Part shown: positions 54,908-64,000 of the stretch, piece after piece
Numbering within the stretch: position 1 is the first letter of the stretch
Layout: each line of letters starts with the position of its first letter
Assembly: GCA_031769625.1 (NCBI GenBank)
Contig: JAUIMM010000887.1
Span: 650,001-714,000, forward strand
Length of the DNA stretch: 64,000 bases
From: Taudactylus pleione
Taxonomy: Eukaryota > Chordata > Amphibia > Anura > Myobatrachidae
Direction: 5' to 3'
The notes under the pieces: model-generated
Seen by the model: the letters and a program-made list of their open reading frames with translations, nothing else
What the model was told of the DNA's origin: nothing
Database searches by the model: none
Program-made: the position numbers and the translations under genes

Positions 54908-56149
54908 GTTCAGTGTATGCAGTGTGAGTGCAATTGCAGCTGACTTGCATGTAGGTCAGCATCAGCCCCATTGATGTCACAAGACTGCAACAAAGGCTTG
55001 TTTGACTGCAAATTTTTTAATACTATACCTGCAATTTACCCCCTTAGCAGCTGATACAGGCCATTGCCGGGCCCCTCTAACAGGCCTGGGCCTGGGTAAT
55101 CTGTATCCTCTCCCTCCCCTCTCTGTGCCCGTGTCTCCGATATCTGCTGTGGTTCCTCCTTTTCCAACAGCAGCCGCCCATAGGTTTCTATGAGGACTGC
55201 AAATCTGTTATATTTACTTAGGAGTTTGGCCCCAGCAGTTAACGCCAACTGAAGATGCAGTTAGCCACTGTATGGGCTACATACACCATTCTTCTGCTCA
55301 ATGGCTCCCACTGTGTGGTCAGTAGATCACATATGAGCAGTACTGCTGTGGGTGTCCTGATAGAGGAGTGAAGTGAATGCAATCATTAGATTCCTAACAC
55401 ATCATAGGCACTGGGTCCGAGAGAATGTTAAATTCTTATTGCCGCAAATAGCGGGGATAAGAAATTACAAATACTGTGAATAATACCCGATATTTGATAA
55501 ATCTGCCCGACGGTATCTACACACGGATGGAGATTGCTAATATGTATGGATTGATCTGTCAGTCCACGGAACACACTGTCTGTGAACTGGGCATTTCTGG
55601 GTGGTAATAGGGTGGTGAATATATGCGCGGGAGCGGAAGTGTCATGGGAGTGTCGTTGGCATGTAAGCCGACTTTCTTACATGATCATAGGGTGGGGTTG
55701 AGATAGGACGTCTGTTTCATCAGGATCTTTTGCACCCATTATGGGGCTGGTGTAAGTCTCAATACTAATGATGATGGCAGCAGCTGCAGAAGTGAGAACA
55801 GTGGGCAGGATAGGCCTCCACATGCAGTCGCACGGATATGTAGTCTATAAGTGTAGATTCTCAGATTCAGAAGCATTAGCATAAACTAGTAAGCAGGCTG
55901 CTGCCATATGTAAAAGTGGCCACATATTTACCCAAATCAGAATCAGGCCTATTATTTGGATGTAGATGTACAGACCGATGGCATTGTGCTTTATACCACC
56001 CAAGTCGACATTTGGCATTCTACATGATCTGAGACTTGTGTGCGGCTGCTCGACTATGGTAATCCTGGCTGTGGGCAACATTTCCTGGATCTTAAAGTGA
56101 CAGTCAGCTGATGTTACTTTGTTGCTATATTGAATAAGGCTGCCTTTTT
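54908..56149. other. No gene seen
   Basis: Balanced composition with no recognisable domain, RNA or element ends. Confidence 0.4.
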
Positions 56150-56730
56150 TCCCCTCCCAATATGAGTACCATTCCCTTGTTATCCTCCTTTGATATTACC
56201 TCTCCTGCTGCTGCCTGCTACAGAAGTCTCTCTTTCACCCACTTCACCAAGCCTGGCAACCAACAAAGTGGTGGTTTGGAAATCCTTTCCTCCCACACTC
56301 TTCTAATGAGCTCTTTTCACTCACTTGATCTTTACAACATTATCCTCTCTTGACTCTCCTTCTACCTCTCAGACCAATATTTCTCCATCTAAACTTCCAC
56401 ATTTTCCTTCTGCCCACTTCTCCCTCTTCCTGTTGGAGTCCCTCAAGGCTTCATCCTTGGCCCCTGCTCTATTGACTTTAGATCTCCTCATATGGTGATC
56501 TTATGAGATCCTTCAATCTGCAGTACCATTCCTATGCTGATGAAACCAAACTCTCCCTGTCCTCCTCTGATATACATCTCTACCCTGTTAAATTTCCTAC
56601 TGTTTCTCTGCCATCTCTTTCTGGATGTCTCAACGCTTTTAACAGTATACAGTAAAATGTCCAAAACTGAACTCATTATCTTAAATACTTATCCAGTCTT
56701 CAATCTCCCTACCTCTCCCTCTATATAAAA
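56150..56730 (+). pseudogene. L2/CR1-like LINE reverse transcriptase fragment
   Basis: In shifting frames the plus strand reads FYLSDQYFSI, VGVPQGFILGPCS (the P-Q-G RT motif) and YHSYADETKLSL (the Y-A-D-D catalytic site, here YADE), then DVSTLLTVYSKMSKTELIIL. This order is that of L2/CR1-like LINEs. It is a short, heavily mutated 3' part. The catalytic second aspartate has changed to glutamate. Confidence 0.75.
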
Positions 56731-57049
56731 AATACCAGGGTTTCTCTATTCAATATTATTGCTGTTCTACTAGTTGTACATTTGGACATGTATTGTCTAT
56801 CCCAGGAGACACCTGTCCTTTCTGATTGGTGGTAGGAAAACTGAAATACTGTGCATCTTTTTATGATATTGTCCAACACACATTTTGCCTTGTTAAATGT
56901 CTGGCACTCACCCATGGGCATACTCTTTGTCTCCCCCACCCCATTGGGTTGTATGTCTTGAAAGGTCACTCTTATTATTTTCCTAGATGTCACAAAGGGA
57001 TAATTGCCTACATCCATAGTGGATTCGACCTCCTCGCTTAGTCCGATCC

Positions 57050-57990
57050 AGTTGTGCCTTGCCTCGTGGAATGTGGAAGGTTTAAATTTGCCTATTAAGT
57101 GCAGGAGGGTTCTCATCTCAAGAAGTTACAATATGGTACAATGTTTCTACTGGAGACACACTGGGGCACAGGGGATACTGCTACCCTCCATGCCCCCTGG
57201 GTAGATTCAACTGTTGCAGCTCCAATTTGCACTAAATCCAGTGTTGTCACCATTCTGTTCTGATGGTGTTTACCATTCACTATTTTAAACCCAGATAGTG
57301 GACACACAAGATAGATCTCTTATTATTGATGTAGAAAGTCTACACTCCTGTTTCATGTTAGTTAATGTCTACATGCCAAATGCAGACTCCTAAACTTTCT
57401 TTAACCATATCACTAGATTGCTGCAGCAGAGGGAGAATTACCCTCTAATTATGGGAGGGGACTTCAACATCGTCCTAGATCCTTAAATTGATAAGGCCCC
57501 CCTCCCTCTAGACCGCTCTCATCTGTGTGGCACACCTTTCTTTATTAACTACACTACTCCTGTATGATGCTTGGCGCCTTCTAAACCCTACAGAGTGGTA
57601 CTATACACATCTTTCGGCAGCGCATGTCGTGCATCGACTATCTTCTATTGTCCAATGTTTTAATGCCCCACCTCTGCAACACATGCTTACATGATATCGT
57701 GATCTCTAATCATGCTCCCATCACTCCAACACTTCCCCCAGACCCTTATCATGATAACATGGCGATTCCCTATGCATCTGGCCTGTTCTGCTGATTTCCG
57801 ATATTTTCTCAAGTTAAAGTGGTCCGATTTTGTCAATGACAATCTTGATCATTGAGAAAATCTCAGGCTTATGCAGGAGACCTCAAAGTTGGTTTTATGG
57901 GGCCACATTATTAAATACATGGCTAAGCAAAAAGCGTGAGGCAGCAGCTACTTGTGCCTCGCTATGTGCTTCTGTTACCCAAACTTTTAC
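57050..57990 (+). pseudogene. L1-like LINE endonuclease fragment
   Basis: The plus strand reads LASWNVEGLNLPIKCRRVL (catalytic N of the APE-type endonuclease), a shifted FLLETHW (E-T-H), then VMLVNVYMPNADS and NYPLIMGGDFNIVLDP (D-F-N), followed by a region matching the S-x-I-D-x-x-L block in a shifted frame. This is the N-terminal endonuclease of an L1/Tx1-like ORF2. Many shifts are present and no RT follows. Confidence 0.8.
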
Positions 57991-58309
57991 TTGAAGAATG
58001 GGGGTGTAGCTGCGCTATCTCCTTAATTGTGTTGGGGAGCAGAGGGTGGGGAAAGAAGTAAGAAGGTTGGGAGAAAACAATAATAGGGTAGGTGTATCTC
58101 TAAGGCTGCCACAGACCTCTGTGATCCCTTTTCTAGATCACTAGGGTATTTGAAATAGTTTGTGGATTGGGTCTTGTAGGGCGCACAGATGGTGTGGTCT
58201 ACCAAAACGGTGGTGTAGTATATATAAAATAAATAATTGTTACATGAATGATTGGATTATACGTGTTTAATATGTTTTGGATAAAATAAAATAGAGTAAA
58301 AGGAATCAC
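57991..58309. other. No gene seen
   Basis: Short stretch between the LINE fragment and the Penelope-like element; no motif. Confidence 0.4.
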
Positions 58310-58349
58310 TGTCCCTGACGAAGCCCGACCGGGAGAAACGCGTTGGACA
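58310..58349 (+). ncRNA. Hammerhead-ribozyme-like motif
   Basis: TGTCC (58310-58314) can pair with GGACA (58345-58349) as stem I. CTGACGA (58315-58321) matches the CUGANGA core. CCCG/CGGG (58324-58333) forms stem II. GAA (58335-58337) plus A leads to the palindrome ACGCGT (58338-58343), which could form stem III in a dimer, and U 58344 is the cleavage position. Base pair 10.1-11.1 is not canonical. PLEs are known to carry hammerheads with such short stem III. Confidence 0.6.
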
Positions 58350-58450
58350 CACCCACCACACACCTACTCAGCATTTGTCCTCACCTCACCACTGAACTAG
58401 AGACCAAATGAGATACAGCGGAACCCAAAGGGTTAAAAATAAAGAAACAC

Positions 58451-59080
58451 TTGACACACAGCAAAGAAAACTCTGATTTTGTGACAAAATGGGACACTAT
58501 TTTGCAAGAATGCTCTAAAAACCTCTACATCAAATTAGAGGTTTTTAGAGTCCACATCAAATTAATTGTAGACACACACAATGAGACACTAAACAAATTA
58601 GAAGAGGAAATAAAAACACTTAACAGCAAACTTTACATACACAGAGAAGATGAGGAGTTCACAATATTAGAACAATTAGCATTAGCCAAAAAAAACTAAA
58701 ACACCTTAATAGCCACTAAACAATCAAAAATACTTAGAGACAAAATTGGTACAAAAAGAAACAAGACCCCTAGAAAAACAAAAAAAACGAAAGGAATCAC
58801 ACAACAAAAACAATACTATCACAAAGATCTCTAAGACCAAGGAACATACAAGATTCAGAAGAAAACAATCACATACAAAAACCAGGACACCAGTATACAA
58901 ACAAAGAACCTAACATACCAACAGTATATGACAAAACTACACAACAAACAAAGGACAGAGAAAACACATGAGCTAACAACAAGGGGGGACAAAACAATAG
59001 AAGAAGAAACAGATTTGGACACAAGTAATACTACAGAATTCTCGACTTACAACATAGATCAAGACTGCTCCTATGAACAC
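58451..59080 (+). pseudogene. N-terminal part of Penelope-like protein
   Basis: The frame at 58451-58699 reads DFVTKWDTILQECSKNLYIK and a predicted coiled coil (LNKLEEEIKTLNSKLYI). 58928-59080 continues with a Glu/Thr-rich stretch (GDKTIEEETDLDTSN) before the MITE. Amino-acid style (K/E/N-rich) matches PLE N-termini. I infer the identity from position. Confidence 0.6.
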
Positions 59081-59083
59081 ATA

Positions 59084-59628
59084 GGCCCTGATTCAGAGCC
59101 GGACGCTCTGACCAGAGCGTCTGAATCAGGGCCCACCTCCATAAATATGGAGCGTCCTCCTGGATGCTCATATAGCTGTGGGTCACCACCCACAGCATAT
59201 ACGAGCGTGCAGGATGATGGTCGCGATGGTCAAGACCATCGCGACCATCGCCACTGCGAGCAGAAGCCTGCGGTTGAGTTTCTCAACCGCAAGGCCAGGA
59301 GTGATTTTGGCTCTATCAGAGCCAAAATCACTCCCACTGACATCACTAGTGATGTCAGTGGGGCCGGCTTCTGACGGTAGGCGTTCCCTTGGGAACGCCT
59401 CCGTCTGGGAGGCACGCCCCCGGCACGCCCACCAAAGGGGGCGTGCTGTCAATCAACATTGACAGCACGCCCCCTTTGACCAGACACTACGAGCGAAGGA
59501 AAGTCCTTCGCTCGTCGCGTCTCACGCATGCGCACGACGGAGCTCCCTCCATCGTGCGCATGCGCAGTGCAGACCATCGACCCACTTGCGAGCGGACAGC
59601 CGCTCGCAAGTGGGTCTGAATCAGGGCC
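59084..59628. mobile_element. Harbinger-type MITE made of twelve consecutive hairpins
   Basis: The ends GGCCCTGATTCAGA and TCTGAATCAGGGCC are flanked by an exact ATA duplication (59081-59083 and 59629-59631). Between them lie hairpins at 59084-59133, 59137-59152, 59170-59200, 59217-59248, 59266-59295, 59298-59334, 59335-59360, 59373-59405, 59433-59478, 59489-59515, 59526-59563 and 59581-59614. Most have perfect arms of 9-21 bp and loops of 0-4 bases; H11 has a longer loop. It is the best-preserved copy of the family also at 1563-2057, 36248-36722 and 42532-42655. Confidence 0.95.
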
Positions 59629-59923
59629 ATAGCCCGCTTATCTTTAGAGGTAGGCTCACAACTCAAAACACAAATATCAGACACATCCAAATATATCACA
59701 GACATCGGAGACACGTGTTTAGAATGTGGCACATCTTTTTTAGACATAGGGGCAGGCATTCTGGCCTGCCAGGAGAAACCAACCTCAAACAAATGCTAAC
59801 TATATTTACTAGAAGGGGATGTAGAGGAGGTAGAAACACCCACAAAAACCCACCACCCAACGCGCACTACACAGAGGCTTAAAATTTGCCCCACAAAAAA
59901 ATCTCAACAAATTTGAGACATAT

Positions 59924-60163
59924 TTGGACATTAACAGGTATATTAGGAAACTTCCGCTACAAAAATACTACAAGGACACAAATAGATTAGATTACAGACC
60001 AGAAGATATAACATCTGAATTCAAGCACTCTACCCTTAAACCAACCTCCAAATTCTACCCACAACACCTTAGGGGACCATATATAGACACATTTGAGAAA
60101 TTAGTAATCAAAGATTTGGAGAAAATAAAACCAGACAAAAAATGCATTCATCTGTCATACTAA
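59924..60163 (+). pseudogene. Penelope-like protein, region preceding RT
   Basis: It reads MDINRYIRKLPLQKYYKDTN, then LKPTSKFYPQHLRGPYIDTF and EKLVIKDLEKIKP. This is the conserved block that directly precedes the RT in some PLE lineages (F-x-P...GP-x-I-x-x-F). The frame ends at 60163, where unrelated sequence begins. Confidence 0.8.
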
Positions 60164-60169
60164 AAATGT

Positions 60170-60610
60170 ATTCTAATTAAGGTACTAGTACTGCAAACTG
60201 TATCCATCCCTGCACTGCTGGATCATTACTCCAATTGGATTTTACCTGTGCTCTTTATTACGTGACTTTTGATGTTGTACTAAAGGAGCTATATTCTCGA
60301 TCCTCATCGGTTCTGTGTGGACTATTTTTAATATATATATATTTTTTAATTTCTTATGTAATATTTATTTTTTATGGTTATTTTTATGTGGCCACATTGT
60401 TGCTTACTTATTTAGTTATTCCAGTGCTATCAGCCAATCATGTTCACCTAGGTCCATTAGGTCAGACATTTACTATTATTATATTGTATTTATAGGATTT
60501 GTTTTTTATTTCTGTGCTTACATTGATATTTTATATTTTGTATTTTAGACATTAAATACATTCATACTGGTACCACAGTGCTCCTAATATTTGTTTTCTT
60601 TGTTCCTGCC
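60170..60610. other. AT-rich insert, possible PLE terminal repeat
   Basis: The segment ends 'ggtaccacagtgctcctaatatttg', reminiscent of the outer end at 28160-28180 ('gagtgcaccccctttgttc'). I suspect the terminal part of another Penelope-like copy. The evidence is weak. Confidence 0.35.
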
Positions 60611-60619
60611 TTAAATCTG

Positions 60620-62030
60620 TGTATTCTCTTTCAAGGGCTGCTTTCAGACCAGCTATGGCTATCTGCTGGGTAGTTCGGGCCATGGAATTTTGGGCTAATA
60701 GCCTGGAAACATCCTTAGCCCCAAATGCTACCTGAGAACAGCAGAATCTTGTGGTGGTAAACCTCAGAGATTCTGCTACCTACATAAGTGAGGCAGCACT
60801 ATTAGCTTATTAAATGCCCGGATTTATTTGGCGGCCATTGCGGCTCGCCGATCTTTGTGGCTCTGGTCTTGGAGGGCAGATGCAGACTCCAAGAGGGGGT
60901 TGGAGTGTTTGCCTTATGACGGAAAAGTCTTGATTGGCCCTGATTTAGACAATATTGTGAATACCTTAGCATCAGCTAAGTCGACTTGTCTGCCTTCAGC
61001 TCTGGCCTCTTCGGGGGCTCGTACTCTGTTCTTTCAGACCTATCAGGCCCCTGGTAAGGCTAGAACTCAGTCCTTTCCCAGGCCATCCACCGCCAAGAAA
61101 TCCTCCAGGTCTAAGAAGCAGGCTTGGAGTACCAGATGTCCGGCTGCCAAGCCTGTTTACAACCCCTCCGCCTGATGGGACGGGCCTCCTCCTGGGGAAC
61201 CACAGGGTGGGATACTGACTTCAGTTCACCCAGTACTGGTGTCGGATTACCACAGATTCCTGGGTGAGAGAAGTGGTCTCTCTGGGGTACGCCGTCTCCT
61301 TCCACAGAAGGCCTCCCCATCAATTCTTTTGCACAGGACTTCCAAAAAAACACAGACAAGGCATTGGCTATTCAAGAGGTGATACAATCCATGCAGCAGG
61401 CAGGGCTCATTGTACTGGGCCCGTTGTCCCAAAGGGGAACGGGTTATTATTCCAGCCTTTTTCTAGTCCAGAAACCAAACGGTTCTTACCATCCTATTCT
61501 CAATCTCAGGTCCCTGAACAAATTCCTCAGGGTTCCCAGGTTCAGGATGGAAACTCTACGCTCAATTATACTGGCTATGTAACTTAGGGATTTTATGGTA
61601 TCCCTGGATATTCAGGATGCATACCTGCATATTCCGATTGCTTCAACTCACCAACGGTTTCTCTGGTTTGCTGTGTTACAACATTTCCAGTTTCAGTCTC
61701 TAATGTTTGGGCTTGCTACTGCATCTCGGGTGTTTACAAAAGTCATGGCGGTAATGGCAGCCCATCTGAGGCTGCAGGGGATCCACCTGTTACCATACCT
61801 GGACAACCTCTTACTGTTATCAGGGTCCCCAGAGGTGCTTCAGCACCATCTGCAGATAACGATATTTGTGCACCAGGTACATGGGTGGTTGGTTAATTGG
61901 AAGAAGTCCTCACTGAATCCGTCTCAAAGGATGCTCCATCTGGGAGCTCTGTTGAACAGCAAAGGATTCTTCTGACAGCAGAAAAGATGTCCACTTTGCA
62001 GATGCGTGTACGCAGATGCCTTCACAGTCA
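60620..62030 (+). pseudogene. DIRS-like retrotransposon fragment (gag end and RT)
   Basis: Gag-like RRSLWLWSWRADADSKRGLE is at 60845-60905. The RT then reads EVIQSMQQAGLIVLGPLSQR, FLVQKPNGSYHPILNLRSLN, MVSLDIQDAYLHIPIASTHQ (catalytic D), FQFQSLMFGLATASRVFTKV and LLPYLDNLLLLSGSPEVLQH, where the second Asp of YLDD is replaced by Asn. DIRS elements use a tyrosine recombinase, and neither that domain nor the split repeats are present here. It has shifts and a stop near 61585. It sits between two halves of a Penelope-like coding region. Confidence 0.85.
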
Positions 62031-62059
62031 ACAAGTGTCAGTCCTCTCAGAAATGTAGT

Positions 62060-63180
62060 TACATGCACAATTTCACCAGAGCAGAACAAACGGCATTATG
62101 AGAATTACAGTAAAACACAAACCTGGTAATTAAACCTGCTGACAAGGTAGGGTGGGGGATTATACTGCTTGACAAACAAGTTTACATGGACAAATGTAAT
62201 AGAATTCTAGGTGACAAGGATACATACCAGATCCTGGACAAAGACCCAACAAAACACTATCAATCAAAATTAAAAAAACTTTATAGATGCAGGCCATGAC
62301 AGGGAATCCTAAACAAATCAGAACACCAATTCCTAAATAATGCAAATCCAGTAATACCATTTTTTACTACCTACCCAAAGTCCAGAAAAATCAACAGAAC
62401 CTGCCGGGTAGACCCATCATATCAGGGATCAACTCAATTACTACCAACTTATCATAATATATAGACATTTTCCTACAACCATACATGAAACAATAGGTCA
62501 TACATACAAGACACAGCATATATATTCAGAACATTGAAACAGACCACATCTGAAGAGGATTGGAGGCTTTGCACCAGTGACATGACATCACTCTACACAG
62601 TAATAGATCACTCACAAGGCACAAGCAATTGAAGACATACTATACTTAACAGTGACAAAAACATACACATAGAACAAGTAGACTTCATAGTCAAAGGTAT
62701 TAAGTTCATATTACAACATAACAATGTATGGTTTGACAACCATTTTTTCTGCCAGACCAGAGGCACTGCTATGGGGACTAGATTTGGGCCGACCTACACA
62801 AATCTATTCATGAGTAACTGGGAGAATGATAACATCAGGTAAATGCGGGAGCTCGACGCAGATCTAGTCCTCTAGCGCCGCTACATAGATGATGTTCTAT
62901 TAATCTGGAAAAGGGATGTCAATTCACTCAAAACTTTCCTGACCCACATCAACAACAATAGGGGACTGATAGTCACAACAGAACATAGTCAAAATCAAGT
63001 GAATTTCTTGGACCTTACAATATTCATTGAAAACAATAAGACACATACCAGAACATTCCAAAAACCTGTTGATGTTACCAGTTTCATTTTATCAATAAGT
63101 GGACACCATCCAAACTGGTTGAACAGCATTCCTAAAAGTCAATTCACAAGAATCAGATGAAACTGTACAAGGGATAGAGA
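62060..63180 (+). pseudogene. Penelope-type reverse transcriptase, decayed
   Basis: Motifs in order: HNFTRAEQTAL, NLVIKPADKVG (usually ADKGG), IILLDKQVYMDKCNRILGDK and DTYQILDKDPTKHYQSKLKK. Then come DMTSLYTVIDHSQG (D), FFCQTRGTAMGTRFGPTYTN, RRYIDDVLLIWKRDVNSLK (catalytic DD) and VNFLDLTIFIENNKTHTRTF. There are at least five stops or shifts. The catalytic aspartates are preserved in both places. Confidence 0.88.
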
Positions 63181-63199
63181 TTATATAGAACAAGCAACA

Positions 63200-64000
63200 G
63201 CAATGAAAAAACAATTTGATGGGAAAAAATACAATAATAAGCTAATAGAGGAGGCATATGAAAACGCCAGAACAACAGACAGAGAGACATTGCTACTACC
63301 AAAATCAAAACCAACAACTACCAATGAAAAATACAAAACCTGTCTAGTAACACATTACAGCAGACACTCAGATATGTTGCGCAAGATACTCGCCAGACAC
63401 TGGCACATTCTATTACAGGACGATAAACTGTCAGAAATTCTACCAAACAAACCAGAACTCATTTTCAAAAAAGCCAGAGACCTGAACAGGACATTAAACA
63501 AAAATCACATACCACCAAAAGAATCAAAACAAGAGACCATTATGGATATACCACCAGGAGGGGGCTTCTTCCACTGTGGTAACTGTCTCACATGCCGCAC
63601 ATGCCCACCCACAACCAAAAGAATCAAAACATTTATATCTAAACAAAAATAATAAAGAATTCACAATTAGGGAACACATCACATGTGCAAGCACAGGGGT
63701 CATTTACTTAGCGGAAATCCCCTGTGGCCTTCAATATGTAAGGAGAACAATAAGATAACTTAAAATCACACCTGCAGAACATGTGTGTAACATTTGCAGA
63801 GGTCTAGAATCACACAGTTTATCCAACCATTTCCCACTTAAACATGACAAAAACCCTTCAGGATTAAGCACCATAGACCTAAAACATGTACTCAGGAACT
63901 AGAGGGGGGGCAAAGTTGACTTAATTCTAGATAAGGAAGAATTGAAGTGGATCTTCACTCTTAAAACACAGACCCCTGATGGACTAAATATAGACAACGA
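63200..64000 (+). pseudogene. Penelope RT-EN linker, Cys finger and GIY-YIG domain, window-truncated
   Basis: 63203-63652 is open and reads YSRHSDMLRKILARHWHILL, KPELIFKKARDLNRTL, and FFHCGNCLTCRTCPP (Cys finger). A shift gives NKEFTIREHITCASTGVIYL and CGLQYVRRTIR (GIY-YIG core with the usual G replaced: V-R-R), stopped and resuming with SLSNHFPLKHDKNPSGLSTI and LILDKEELKWIF before the window ends. The C-terminus is cut by the window edge. Confidence 0.85.

Larger units (their letters stand above)
58310..64000 (+). mobile_element. Penelope-like element, interrupted, running off the window
   Basis: In order: a hammerhead-like motif (58310-58349), N-terminal coding fragments (58451-58699, 58928-59080, 59924-60163), RT (62060-63180) and linker with Cys finger plus GIY-YIG domain (63200-64000). 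It is interrupted by a Harbinger MITE (59084-59628) and by a block of other sequence (about 60170-62050) including a DIRS fragment. Its coding A-richness contrasts with the element at 23784-28183, and it is a different lineage. It has many stops. Confidence 0.85.

Noticed and set aside
56721..57116. Minus-strand frame of 131 codons
   Set aside because: Antisense to the LINE endonuclease region that starts near 57050; no motif.

Overview
This window looks like TE-saturated vertebrate DNA, most likely from a frog or other amphibian. The evidence is one recognisable vertebrate gene (exon 1 of an LRRC52-like gene on the minus strand) in a landscape of Harbinger, hAT and Tc1/mariner DNA transposons, chromodomain Ty3/gypsy LTR elements, Penelope-like elements (PLEs), a DIRS fragment and LINE fragments. 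That mix is typical of large amphibian genomes. I cannot name the species. There is no bacterial, plasmid or phage signature.

Layout. 1-6596: AT-rich DNA with microsatellites and three Harbinger-type MITEs or fragments (1563-2057, 2409-2999, about 5590-5832). 6597-16374: a decayed hAT transposon whose BED-finger N-terminus is on the plus strand and whose catalytic/dimerisation half is on the minus strand; the latter is cut by a gypsy element (8827-14622, TSD TAGCC). 16977-22860: a second gypsy element on the plus strand (TSD CTTCC), itself carrying a 151-bp hAT MITE. 23784-28183: a Penelope-like element with RT and GIY-YIG domains, bounded by inverted arms of about 845 bp. 28214-28469: a perfect 124-bp-arm palindrome. 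28483-30115: a Tc1-like transposon. 30551-36722: nested non-autonomous elements, several with exact 8-bp TSDs and internal minisatellites. 37127-38403: a solo LTR of the first gypsy family. 39804-40861: another minisatellite-bearing hAT element. 41674-43930: further MITEs.

44542-45190 is the only host coding exon: signal peptide, LRRNT, leucine-rich repeats and the start of LRRCT, ending at a strong splice donor. No second exon is visible to its left, so much or all of the left 44.5 kb may be its first intron.

46888-54904 is a complete-length Harbinger transposon (TSD TTA). It has a transposase gene on the plus strand and a Myb-like accessory gene on the minus strand, each with one recognisable phase-1 intron. 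A Penelope-like fragment lies inside the accessory-gene intron. 56150-57990 holds L2-like and L1-like LINE fragments. 58310-64000 is another Penelope-like element, starting with a hammerhead-ribozyme-like motif and interrupted by a 545-bp multi-hairpin Harbinger MITE and a DIRS fragment; it runs off the window end.

The most unusual structures are the 545-bp MITE built almost entirely of twelve successive hairpins (59084-59628), the hammerhead-like motifs linked to Penelope elements, and the related hairpin/minisatellite arrays that recur inside unrelated transposons. All identifications are by eye from motifs and boundaries; no search was run.
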